64,000 bases of DNA from Holophagales bacterium (GTDB lineage: Bacteria > Acidobacteriota > Thermoanaerobaculia > UBA5066), in the NCBI GenBank assembly GCA_016716705.1, contig JADJVF010000013.1, positions 62,001-126,000 of the forward strand, given 5' to 3'. The notes under the pieces were generated by a model. The model ran no database searches, had not been told where the DNA came from, and was given only the letters and a program-made list of their open reading frames with translations. Shown here one piece after another: positions 1-7,620 of this stretch. A program made the translations under genes and the position numbers. Every line of letters begins with the position of its first letter. Position 1 is the stretch's first letter.

Positions 1-198
1 GACCTGGAGCTGGAAGGAGAACGACCCGCGCGTCCCGACCCCGAGGAGGGCGAGCGTCGCGAGGACGGCGCCGGCCTCGACGACGAACATGACGGGGTTC
101 CTCGCCATGTGGCGCGGGTGGAGCTTGCGGAAGGAGTCGGCCGCGGCCCGCGTGAGGAGGGCGCGGTCGAGCAGCTTGATCTCGGAGGGTTTGGTCAT
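1..198 (-). CDS. kdpB: Potassium-transporting ATPase ATP-binding subunit KdpB, N-terminal part
   Basis: KdpB is the P-type ATPase subunit of the KdpFABC high-affinity potassium pump in the inner membrane. Only the first 66 residues lie in the window; the gene continues beyond the left edge. The visible part begins MTKPSEIKLLDRALL and includes the family motif RNPVMFVVEAG, which opens the first membrane segment of KdpB. The ATG lies 10 bases after the kdpA stop, in the usual kdpA-kdpB order. The phosphorylation and nucleotide-binding domains, and any kdpC, would lie off the window. Identification rests on the motif and on the neighbouring kdpA. Confidence 0.9.
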   Translation of the reverse strand, partial: MTKPSEIKLLDRALLTRAAADSFRKLHPRHMARNPVMFVVEAGAVLATLALLGVGTRGSFSFQLQV

Positions 199-208
199 CG
201 GTTCCGCC

Positions 209-1918
209 TCAGAACGTCCGGCCCGCGGCCATCAACAGGTGCTCGACGACCGGACCGAGGGAGAGGACGGGAAAGAAGGTGAGAGCCCCGACGACGAGGA
301 TCACGCCGGCGAGGAGGAGGGTGAAGAGAGGGCCGTCGACGGGAAAGGTCCCGGCCGACTCCGCCTGCCTCTTCTTCGCCGCGAGCGACCCGGCCATCCC
401 GAGGATCGGGACGATCATCAGGAACCGCCCGAAGAACATCGAAAGGCCGAGGAGGACGTTGTAGAAGTTCGTGTTCGCGTTGAGCCCCGCGAAGGCGCTG
501 CCGTTGTTCCCGGCCGCGCTCGTGAAGGCGTAGAGGGCTTCCGAGAGGCCGTGGGGGCCGGCGTTCGCGAGGCTCGAAAGGCCGTCCTTCGTCGTGACGG
601 CGGCCGCCGTCCCGACGAGGATGCAGAACGTCAGGACGAGGACGGCGAGCATCGCGAGCTTCACCTCCGCCCCTTCGATCTTCTTGCCGAGGTACTCGGG
701 CGTCCGGCCCACCATCAGGCCTGCGATGAAGACCGAGAGGACGACGAAGACGAAGACGCCGTAGAGGCCCGCGCCGACGCCGCCGAAGATCACCTCGCCG
801 AGCTGGATGTTGACGAGGGGGACGAGGCCGCCGAGGGGCGTGAAGGAGTCGTGCATCCCGTTCACGGCGCCGCACGACGCGGCCGTCGTGACCGTGGCGA
901 AGAGGGCGGTGTCGCCCGCGCCGAAGCGGACCTCCTTGCCCTCCATGTTCCCGGCCACGGCGTCGACCCCGGCGGCGTGATGGATCGGGTTGCCCCGCGT
1001 CTCGGCCCAGGCCGTGACGCCTGCGCCGGCGAGGAACAGAAGGCTCATGGCGCCGAAGACCGCCCAGCCGTGGCGGAGCTTGCCGGTCATCGAGCCGAGC
1101 GTGTACGTCAGCCCCGCCGGGATCGCGAAGATGAGGAGCATCTCGAGCAGGTTCGTGGCGGGGGTGGGGTTCTCGTACGGGTGGGCGGAGTTGGCGTTGA
1201 AGAAGCCGCCGCCGTTCGTGCCGAGCATCTTGATCGCCTCCTGCGAGGCGACCGGGCCGAGAGGAACCGTCTGCGTCGCGCCGTCGAGCGTCGTGATCTT
1301 CGCCGAGGCCGAGAAGCTCTGGACGACGCCCTGCGACATCAGGACGACCGCGGCGACGAGCGAGATGGGAAGGAGGACCCAGAGGGTCGAGCGGGTCAGG
1401 TCGACCCAGAAGTTGCCGAGGGTCTTCGACTCGGCGCGGGCGATCCCGCGGATCACCGCGACCGCGATGGCGATGCCGGTCGCGGCCGAGAGGAAGTTGT
1501 GGAGGGCGAGCGCCGCCATCTGGGTCAGGTGCGACATCGTCGCCTCGCCCACGTACGCCTGCCAGTTCGTGTTCGTGACGAAGGAGATCGCCGTGTTCCA
1601 GGCGAGGGCGGGCGGGACGGCGGGGAGGTGGTCGGGGTTCAGCGGCAGGAGACCCTGGAGGCGCTCGACGGCGTAGACGCCGAGGACGCCGAGGACGGAG
1701 AAGGCGATCAGGGAGGCGGCGTACGCCTTCCAGTCCTGCTCCTTCTTCGCGTCCACGCCGCCCAGCCGGTACACGAGACGCTCCAGGGGCCCGAGGACGG
1801 GGTCGAGAAACGTCTTTTCGCCAGAGAAGACCCGGCGCATGTAGAGGCCGAGGGGCTTCGTCACGGCGAGGACGAGAAGGAAGAAGACGGCGATCTTCAG
1901 GAACGCGAGGGCGGTCAC
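209..1918 (-). CDS. kdpA: Potassium-transporting ATPase potassium-binding subunit KdpA
   Basis: KdpA is the channel-like subunit that binds and selects potassium in the KdpFABC pump. The 569-residue length fits the family (about 560). Selectivity-filter loop sequences are easy to see: LGTNGGGFFNANSAHPYENP, SAAGNNGSAFAGLNANTNFY and GEVIFGGVGAGLYG. The protein is hydrophobic throughout, as expected for about ten membrane segments. The start is GTG, one base after the kdpF stop, so translation is probably coupled. The reading frame is intact. kdpB follows directly. Expression is presumably controlled by the kdpDE pair found 2.5 kb away. Confidence 0.97.
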   Translation of the reverse strand: MTALAFLKIAVFFLLVLAVTKPLGLYMRRVFSGEKTFLDPVLGPLERLVYRLGGVDAKKEQDWKAYAASLIAFSVLGVLGVYAVERLQGLLPLNPDHLPAVPPALAWNTAISFVTNTNWQAYVGEATMSHLTQMAALALHNFLSAATGIAIAVAVIRGIARAESKTLGNFWVDLTRSTLWVLLPISLVAAVVLMSQGVVQSFSASAKITTLDGATQTVPLGPVASQEAIKMLGTNGGGFFNANSAHPYENPTPATNLLEMLLIFAIPAGLTYTLGSMTGKLRHGWAVFGAMSLLFLAGAGVTAWAETRGNPIHHAAGVDAVAGNMEGKEVRFGAGDTALFATVTTAASCGAVNGMHDSFTPLGGLVPLVNIQLGEVIFGGVGAGLYGVFVFVVLSVFIAGLMVGRTPEYLGKKIEGAEVKLAMLAVLVLTFCILVGTAAAVTTKDGLSSLANAGPHGLSEALYAFTSAAGNNGSAFAGLNANTNFYNVLLGLSMFFGRFLMIVPILGMAGSLAAKKRQAESAGTFPVDGPLFTLLLAGVILVVGALTFFPVLSLGPVVEHLLMAAGRTF

Positions 1919-1919
1919 T

Positions 1920-2009
1920 TCAGAGCCTCTCCGGTTTCAGGAGCGCATAGAGGAGATAGGCGAGCGCCAGTGCCGACACGACGAGACCGAGGGCGGACTC
2001 AGCGCTCAT
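1920..2009 (-). CDS. kdpF: KdpF small membrane subunit (29 aa)
   Basis: KdpF is a single-span peptide that stabilises the KdpFABC complex. This ORF encodes 29 residues: a short polar start (MSAESALGL), a hydrophobic stretch, and the hallmark C-terminus LLYALLKPERL. Length and ending match KdpF of many bacteria. It ends one base before the kdpA GTG. Its start lies inside the upstream 35-codon ORF: the ATGAGCGCTGA sequence contains both the kdpF ATG and the upstream stop, giving an 11-base overlap. It is easily missed by gene callers because of its size. Confidence 0.88.
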   Translation of the reverse strand: MSAESALGLVVSALALAYLLYALLKPERL

Positions 2010-2106
2010 CGAGGTCCTCTTGGAGAAGGGCAGCGCAGCCGCGGACATAGAGGAGCGCGAGCCCTCCGAGGAGGAGAGTCGCGAGGATGAACAGGGCGTC
2101 GGTCAT
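1999..2106 (-). CDS. Small membrane peptide upstream of kdpF (35 aa)
   Basis: This 35-codon ORF reads MTDALFILATLLLGGLALLY followed by VRGCAALLQEDLDER. It has one predicted membrane helix and a short charged cytoplasmic tail. Its 3' end overlaps the kdpF start by 11 bases, so the two are likely translationally coupled. Short single-span ORFs with a Tyr-x-Arg-x-Cys motif after the helix occur upstream of kdpF in other bacteria as far as I recall; I know of no assigned function. Evidence for it being a gene is the overlap, the helix and the absence of another explanation for the conserved-looking reading frame. Confidence 0.6.
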   Translation of the reverse strand: MTDALFILATLLLGGLALLYVRGCAALLQEDLDER

Positions 2107-2143
2107 CGGGCGTTCTCTTCGGGAACGGGCCCTTCGGGCGCGC

Positions 2144-2230
2144 TCAAAGCCGGTCGCCCGGCTTCGTCCCGGAAGTTTCGACGACGAAGAAGAGCGCTGA
2201 GACGGCGAGGAGGACGAGGAGGGTGGTCAT
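2144..2230 (-). CDS. Putative small membrane peptide at the head of the kdp operon (28 aa)
   Basis: A 28-codon ORF begins with ATG preceded by a good ribosome-binding sequence (AAGGAG, six bases upstream). It encodes MTTLLVLLAVSALFFVVE and then a polar tail ending KPGDRL. The first 18 residues form one membrane helix. It is the first of three tiny ORFs in the same direction before kdpA, and 37 bases separate it from the next. I do not recognise the family. It could be a leader or a kdp accessory peptide. The strong ribosome-binding site is the main support; it could still be chance. Confidence 0.42.
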   Translation of the reverse strand: MTTLLVLLAVSALFFVVETSGTKPGDRL

Positions 2231-2456
2231 GGGGGTCTCCTTCCGAGGGGAAGGTGCCCCCGCGCGCGTCAAGAAGTCCGGAAGGGGGGCGAAAGAAAGC
2301 CCAAAGAAGGGCCGGTGAGAGGCAGGGCGAGGCGCGTGGCCGGGAGGCGACGGCCGGGACCTAAAGAAAGGCTAAAGATCCGTCCGCCGGAAGCCCGCCG
2401 GAGGGCCTGAGACCTTCCGCGAGGCCGCACCCGGCCGGTAGAGTGGTCGGCCGGTC

Positions 2457-4445
2457 ATGTCAATCTTCCAGGCCGCGCGCCGACTCGTCATCGGGAAGAG
2501 CCGCGACCCGCTCGACCCCAGGGTCTTCCATCACCTCTCCCTCGCCGCTTTCCTCGCCTGGGTCGGCCTCGGAGCCGACGGCCTCTCCTCGTCCTGCTAT
2601 GGCCCGGAAGAGGCGTTCATCACCCTGGGGGAGCACAGCCACCTCGCGGTGTTCCTCGCGATCGCCATGATGGTGACGATCGCCGTCATCTCCGCCTCGT
2701 ACGCCCAGATCATTTCCCTGTTCCCCTCCGGCGGCGGCGGCTACCTCGTCGCGACGAGCCTCCTCGGCCGGGGAGCGGGGGTCGTCTCGGGCTCGGCACT
2801 CGTCGTCGACTACGCGATGACGATCGCGATGCAGGTGGCGGCCTCGGTCGCGGCGCTCTGCTCGCTCGCGCCGAGGGTCGTGCCGCAGAAGGAGCAGCTC
2901 GTCCTCGCGCTGATCCTCGTCACCTTCCTCATCATCCTGAACCTCCGAGGGGTGAAGGAGTCCGTCCTCGTCCTGGTGCCCATCTTTCTCCTCTTCCTGG
3001 TGACGCACGTCCTCCTCGTCGCCTTCGGAATCGGCAGCCACGCTTCGGCGATGCCCGAGGTCGTGGCGGCGACGGCCCGGGAGACCCGCGAGACGTGGAC
3101 GGCGCTCGGGGCTTTCGGAACGCTGGCCCTCCTCCTCCGAGCCTTCTCGATGGGCGGCGGAACCTACACGGGAATCGAGGCGATCTCGAACGGGCTCCAG
3201 ATCCTGAAGGAACCTCGCGTCCAGACGGGTCGCCGGACGATGCTCTACATGGCGGTCTCGCTCTCCCTCACGGCGGGAGGGCTGATCCTCTGCTACCTCC
3301 TGGCCGGAGTGCATCGCGTCCCGGGCCGGACGCTCAACGCGGTCCTGACGGAGAAGCTGGCGACCGAGGCTCTCGGGCCGGGCTCGCTGGCGGGCGGATT
3401 CCTCCTCCTGACGCTCGTCGCCGAGGGTGCGCTCCTCTTCGTCGGGGCCCAGGCCGGGTTCCTCGACGGGCCCCGGGTCCTTTCGAACATGGCGATCGAC
3501 TCGTGGGTCCCGCACCGGTTCAGCCTGCTCTCGGACCGGCTCGTGACGCAGAACGGGATCCTGGTCATGGGGGGGGCCGCGATCGGGATCCTGCTCTACA
3601 CGGGCGGGTCGATCGACGTGATCGTCGTCATGTACTCGATCAACGTCTTCCTCACCTTCAGCCTCTCGCAGCTCGGCATGTGCGTCCACTGGTGGAAGGT
3701 GAGGCGGGAGGACCCGAACTGGAAGCGTCACCTCGCGATCAACGGCCTCGGCCTCTCGCTCACGAGCACCCTCCTGGCGGCCACCGTGATGATGAAGTTC
3801 CGCGCGGGAGGGTGGGTGACGGTCCTGATCACGGGTTCCGTCGTGGGGCTCTGCGTCCTCGTGAGGAAGCACTACAGCTCGCTCCGGCTGCTGCTGAAGC
3901 GGACGGACGACGTCCTGACGACCCTCCGGCCGCCGAAGCCGCGCGACTCCGGTTCGTTCCCGAAGATCGAGCCGCCGAAACGCGGGACGCCGACGGCCGT
4001 CTTTCTCGTCTCCGGCTTCAACGGGCTCGGGATGCACTCCTTCCTGAACGTCCAGCGCTACTTCCCGGGCTACTTCAAGCACTGCATCTTCCTGTCGGTC
4101 GGCGTCGTCGATTCGTCCAGCTTCAAGGGCGCGCGCGAGCTCGAGAACCTCCGGAAGGAGACCGAGCGGGACCTCGTCCGCTACGTCGAGTTCGCGCGCG
4201 GCAACGGCCTGGCAGCGGAGCACCATCTCTCCGTCGGCACGGACCTCCTCGACGAGCTCGTCGACCTCTGCCGGCAGGTCCGGGGCGACTGGGACCGGCC
4301 GATCTTCTTCATGTCGAAGCTCGTCTTCCCCCAGGAGAACGCCCTGAACCGGCTCCTCCACAACCAGACGCCGTTCGCCCTCCAGCGACGCCTCCAGATG
4401 GAGGGGATGCACTCGGTGATCATGCCGATCCAGTCGGAGGTCTGA
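2457..4445 (+). CDS. kimA: KimA-like potassium:proton symporter (APC superfamily)
   Basis: This 662-residue protein belongs to the amino-acid/polyamine/organocation fold and resembles KimA, the KUP-family potassium importer. The N-terminal signature GLGADGLSSSCYGPEEAF (residues 37-54) is the KimA-type substrate loop. About twelve hydrophobic segments follow to residue 470. A soluble tail of about 180 residues ends the protein; in KimA of Firmicutes the tail binds cyclic di-AMP. Potassium transport is inferred from family and from its position: it is divergent from the kdpF-kdpA-kdpB genes and converges on kdpE, with seven bases between stop codons. The 226 bases between its start and the first kdp peptide must hold both promoters. 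A general amino-acid permease is the alternative, less likely here. Confidence 0.8.
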   Translation: MSIFQAARRLVIGKSRDPLDPRVFHHLSLAAFLAWVGLGADGLSSSCYGPEEAFITLGEHSHLAVFLAIAMMVTIAVISASYAQIISLFPSGGGGYLVATSLLGRGAGVVSGSALVVDYAMTIAMQVAASVAALCSLAPRVVPQKEQLVLALILVTFLIILNLRGVKESVLVLVPIFLLFLVTHVLLVAFGIGSHASAMPEVVAATARETRETWTALGAFGTLALLLRAFSMGGGTYTGIEAISNGLQILKEPRVQTGRRTMLYMAVSLSLTAGGLILCYLLAGVHRVPGRTLNAVLTEKLATEALGPGSLAGGFLLLTLVAEGALLFVGAQAGFLDGPRVLSNMAIDSWVPHRFSLLSDRLVTQNGILVMGGAAIGILLYTGGSIDVIVVMYSINVFLTFSLSQLGMCVHWWKVRREDPNWKRHLAINGLGLSLTSTLLAATVMMKFRAGGWVTVLITGSVVGLCVLVRKHYSSLRLLLKRTDDVLTTLRPPKPRDSGSFPKIEPPKRGTPTAVFLVSGFNGLGMHSFLNVQRYFPGYFKHCIFLSVGVVDSSSFKGARELENLRKETERDLVRYVEFARGNGLAAEHHLSVGTDLLDELVDLCRQVRGDWDRPIFFMSKLVFPQENALNRLLHNQTPFALQRRLQMEGMHSVIMPIQSEV

Positions 4446-4452
4446 GAAACCG

Positions 4453-5154
4453 TCAGTCCGGGAGCGGCTCGGCGACGAACCTGTAGCCGACCCACGGCTC
4501 CGTGACGACGTAGCGGGGCGTGGCCGGGTCGGGCTCGAGCTTCTTCCGCATCGTCCCGACGTGGACGCGGACGACGTCGACCGTCGTTCCCGGAGCCCCC
4601 TTCCAGACGCGCGCGATGATCCGCGCCGTCGTCACCGGCTTCCCGGCGTTCGTCGCGAGGAGCTCGAGGATGGCGAACTCGGTCGGCGTGAGCTTCACCT
4701 CGCGACCTTCCTGGACGACGCGCCGCCGTTCGAGGTCGATCGAGAGGCCGTCGAACTCGAGGACGGTCCGGGCCGGAACGGCGCCGCTCCGTCGGAGCTG
4801 GGCGCGGAGCCGGGCGAGGAGCTCCGGGACCGAGAATGGCTTCGTGACGAAGTCGTCGGCGCCGAGGTCGAGGGCCCGGATCTTGTCGACGTCCGCGCCG
4901 CGGACGGAGAGGACGACGATGGGCGTCGCACCGGCCCTGCGGATTCCGCGGATCAGCTCGAAGCCGTCCGCGACGGGCATGGCGAGGTCGGTGAGGACGA
5001 GGTCCGGCGCCCCCTGTCCGAAGAGCGCGAGGCCCTGGCGGCCCTCGGGCGCCTCGAGGACCTCGTAGCCCGCTTCGGTCAATTCGGCAGCGAGACCCTT
5101 GCGGATCGTGGGGTCGTCCTCGACCACGAGGATGCAGGCGCTCGTCCGGATCAC
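4453..5154 (-). CDS. kdpE: KdpE-like response regulator (OmpR family)
   Basis: A 233-residue response regulator. The receiver domain (1-120) has the acidic pair EDD at 12-14, phospho-acceptor D56 in DLVLTDLAMP and K105 in FVTKPFS. The C-terminal half is an OmpR/PhoB winged helix with KLTPTEFAILELL and VDVVRVHVGTMRKKLE, as in KdpE. The chosen GTG start overlaps the kdpD stop by four bases (GTGA), which is typical of kdpDE, and gives MIRTSACILVVEDD. The reading frame stays open upstream, but that extension lies antisense to nothing sensible and out of frame with kdpD, so it is rejected. It presumably activates kdpFABC at low potassium. Confidence 0.9.
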   Translation of the reverse strand: MIRTSACILVVEDDPTIRKGLAAELTEAGYEVLEAPEGRQGLALFGQGAPDLVLTDLAMPVADGFELIRGIRRAGATPIVVLSVRGADVDKIRALDLGADDFVTKPFSVPELLARLRAQLRRSGAVPARTVLEFDGLSIDLERRRVVQEGREVKLTPTEFAILELLATNAGKPVTTARIIARVWKGAPGTTVDVVRVHVGTMRKKLEPDPATPRYVVTEPWVGYRFVAEPLPD

Positions 5155-6650
5155 GTCTCCACCCCTTCGACGGGCGTTGCGGCCGGCAGGTCTACCCTCG
5201 CGATCGTCCCGCCACCGGGGCGCGGATGCAACGACATGTGGCCGCCGTTCGCGGCGGCGAGGCCGCGCGCGATCTCGAGGCCCAGGCCCCTTCGGGCGAC
5301 GTCTGCCGGATCGCCGTCCGTTCCGGGACGGACTTCGGGGGCGACGCCGGGACCCCGATCGGCGACCTCGAGACGTACGAGGCGGGGCTCGACCGGGTGC
5401 CGGGCCGCCGTCAGCTCGATCGCCGTCCCCTCGGGCGCGGCCCGGGCGGCGTTCTCGACGAGGTTGACGAGGACCTCGACGACGAGGGACGGGTCGGCGA
5501 ATGCGTCGGGGCAGTCCGCCGCGATCGAGACGTGTACGGGGTGCGCGACGAGGACGAGAGAGAGCCCTTCCCTGGCCGCCCGAAAGAGGTCCGCCGGAGG
5601 GGTCGGCTCCGCGTGGGGAACGCTCCGTCCCGCTTCCAGGCGTGCCAGCGCGAGGAGGTTGTCGATCCGGCGAGCGAGGCGGCCGCTCTCTCGCGCGAGG
5701 TCGTCGAGCGCCGTCCGGGCTTCGGCCTGGCCGGCGAGCCGGCGCCTCAGGCTCTCGATCGAGAGTCCGATCGCCGTCAGGGGGCTCCGGAGATCGTGCG
5801 AGACGGCGCGCAGGAGGGAGGTCTTCAGGCTCTCGCTCTGGCGGAGGGCCTCGAGGTGGGCGTTCTCCACGAGAAAACGCTCCCGCTCGATGGCGAGGGC
5901 GACGAGCCGGGCGACCGGGTCGAGCACCGTCCGGCCCGCGTGCGTCTCGAGAACGACGAGGACGCCGCTCGCCTTCCCGCCGACGAGGAGCGGAAAGTAG
6001 ACGTCGCGCGCGCCGCCGGGTGCCGGCACCTCCGCGGACTCTCCCCGGTCGAGAACGACCTGGACGAGGCGCTCGTGCTCGGGAGCCAGGCTGCGTCCGG
6101 ACCACGAGACGACCGTCGGCCGATTGCTCCCCTCGGCGTTCTCGAGAAGCCCGCCGCCCCCGGCGCCGACGGAACGGAGAGCCCTCGCGGCCGCTTCGCC
6201 GAGGACGCCGACGCGATTCGTCGTCGTGAAGAGGTCGATCGAGAGGTCGTAGAGGACCTCGATCTCCCTGCGCCGCCTCAGGGCGTCGGCGGCCTGCTCG
6301 CGCGCCTGGAGGACGAGCCGGCTCACGACGACCGCCACGATCAGGAAGCAGAAGAGCGCGACCCAGTTCGCGGGCTCGGCGATCGTGAACGTGTGAAGGG
6401 GCGGGAGGAAGAAGAAGTTGAAGGCGAGCGTCGCGGCGAAGGCGCCGATCACCGCGGCGCGCAGCCCTCGCGCGAGGGCGATGCCGAGGACGACCACCAG
6501 GAGGACCAGGCCGGCGGTCGTCGAGTTCAGGTCGATCAGCCTGACGAGGGCCGTGGATCCACCCACGGCGAGGAGCGCGACGGCAAGGTCCGCGACGGCT
6601 GCAGGAAGCCATCCGGTGCCCGGTCGCGGTTCCTGGGGCATGGTTTCCAC
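5151..6650 (-). CDS. kdpD: Short KdpD-like sensor histidine kinase without the N-terminal KdpD domain
   Basis: A 499-residue membrane histidine kinase. It starts with a DUF4118 block of about four membrane helices (15-115, including FNFFFLPPLHTFTI), the membrane domain diagnostic of KdpD. Then come a GAF-like region (about 130-255), the HisKA motif SHDLRSPLTA with H285, and an HATPase with NLVENAARAAPEG and RGLGLEIARGLAAANGG. Canonical KdpD has about 890 residues, with an N-terminal Walker-containing KdpD domain plus a USP domain; both are absent here. The GTG start is favoured by GGAG seven bases upstream; an ATG lies nine bases further in. It is translationally coupled to kdpE. Confidence 0.88.
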   Translation of the reverse strand: METMPQEPRPGTGWLPAAVADLAVALLAVGGSTALVRLIDLNSTTAGLVLLVVVLGIALARGLRAAVIGAFAATLAFNFFFLPPLHTFTIAEPANWVALFCFLIVAVVVSRLVLQAREQAADALRRRREIEVLYDLSIDLFTTTNRVGVLGEAAARALRSVGAGGGGLLENAEGSNRPTVVSWSGRSLAPEHERLVQVVLDRGESAEVPAPGGARDVYFPLLVGGKASGVLVVLETHAGRTVLDPVARLVALAIERERFLVENAHLEALRQSESLKTSLLRAVSHDLRSPLTAIGLSIESLRRRLAGQAEARTALDDLARESGRLARRIDNLLALARLEAGRSVPHAEPTPPADLFRAAREGLSLVLVAHPVHVSIAADCPDAFADPSLVVEVLVNLVENAARAAPEGTAIELTAARHPVEPRLVRLEVADRGPGVAPEVRPGTDGDPADVARRGLGLEIARGLAAANGGHMSLHPRPGGGTIARVDLPAATPVEGVET

Positions 6651-6729
6651 GCGGCGTCTCCGACGGCGATCTTACGGCTCGACACCTCGCCCGCGCCGCA
6701 TTGCTCCTGTGTCACGATGTCGGCGGACC

Positions 6730-7161
6730 ATGCCCGACCCCATCGACGTCACCGCCACCGTTCGGATCCCCGCCTCGGCCCTCGAGGCGCGCGGCGTCCG
6801 CTCGGGCGGGCCCGGCGGCCAGAACGTCAACAAGGTCGCGTCGAGGGCCGAGCTGCTCGTCGACCTCGCCCTCGTCGAGGGGCTCGACGAAGGGGCGCGG
6901 CTCCGCCTCGCCGCGCTCGCCGAGGGGCGCCGCGACGCGGAAGGGCGGCTGCGCGTGACGGCGGGGGAGAGCCGGGACTTCCACCGGAACCTCGAGACGG
7001 CGCGGGAGAAGGTGCGTGCCCTCGTCGCGAAGGCGCTCGTCGTCCCGAAGCGGCGCCGCCCCACGCGCCCTTCGGCCGGCTCGCGCGAGCGGCGGATCGA
7101 CGGCAAGAAGCGGGACGCGAAGGTGAAGCGGACCCGCGCGACGCCCCGCGGCGACGAGTAG
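6730..7161 (+). CDS. arfB: Peptidyl-tRNA hydrolase ArfB (ribosome rescue factor)
   Basis: ArfB (YaeJ/ICT1) enters stalled ribosomes lacking a stop codon and hydrolyses the peptidyl-tRNA. The 143-residue protein is the normal size. The release-factor GGQ motif is present in RSGGPGGQNVNK (GGQ at 29-31). The C-terminus is the expected basic, Arg/Lys-rich tail that sits in the empty mRNA channel (KRRRPTRPS to KVKRTRATPRGDE). It is divergent from kdpD with about 80 bases between starts and ends three bases before the convergent thioesterase stop. Confidence 0.93.
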   Translation: MPDPIDVTATVRIPASALEARGVRSGGPGGQNVNKVASRAELLVDLALVEGLDEGARLRLAALAEGRRDAEGRLRVTAGESRDFHRNLETAREKVRALVAKALVVPKRRRPTRPSAGSRERRIDGKKRDAKVKRTRATPRGDE

Positions 7162-7164
7162 GCC

Positions 7165-7554
7165 CTACCTTCCGGCGATCTCCCGCCGCGTGATCGGCGT
7201 CGGCCGTCGTCCCTCGTCGACGTTGACGTAGACGATCTCGGCCTCCGTCACCTTCACGGCGCCCTCGGTGCTCCGCCAGCGCTGGGCTTCGACGGTCACC
7301 TTGACGGTGACCGAGGTGTTCCCGATCCGGACGACGTCGGCGTAGAACGACACGAGGTCGCCGACGAAGACCGGCTCGTGGAAGACGACCTCGGTCATCT
7401 TCACCGTGACCATCAGGTCGCAGTGGGCCCGGGCGGCGACGGCGCCGGCGAGGTCGAGGTGCGACAGCAGGACGCCTCCGAAGATCGTGCCGTGGGCGTT
7501 CGTGTCCTTCGGCATGAGGGTGACCCGGATGGCGGGGCTGCGTCCGTCGTTCAT
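7165..7554 (-). CDS. Acyl-CoA thioesterase, YciA-like hotdog protein
   Basis: A 129-residue single-domain hotdog thioesterase. The family motif is clear: MPKDTNAHGTIFGGVLLSHLDLAG places the NxxGxxxGG loop and the catalytic Asp as in YciA/BACH enzymes, which cleave acyl-CoA to free acid and CoA in the cytosol. The remainder (KMTEVVFHEPVFVGDLVSF) fits the second half of the fold. It is convergent with arfB and divergent from the ATPase gene. The preferred acyl chain cannot be told from sequence. Confidence 0.88.
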   Translation of the reverse strand: MNDGRSPAIRVTLMPKDTNAHGTIFGGVLLSHLDLAGAVAARAHCDLMVTVKMTEVVFHEPVFVGDLVSFYADVVRIGNTSVTVKVTVEAQRWRSTEGAVKVTEAEIVYVNVDEGRRPTPITRREIAGR

Positions 7555-7620
7555 GGCGCGATTATGTCCGCGCGACCGGTAAACTCCCTCTCCGGCACCG
7601 ATTCCACGCGGGAGGTCATC

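Noticed and set aside
2460..4412. Long minus-strand open frame (650 codons) opposite kimA
   Set aside because: Its translation is Arg/Glu/Asp-rich with no domains, as expected opposite a GC-rich gene; kimA on the other strand has membrane helices and family motifs.
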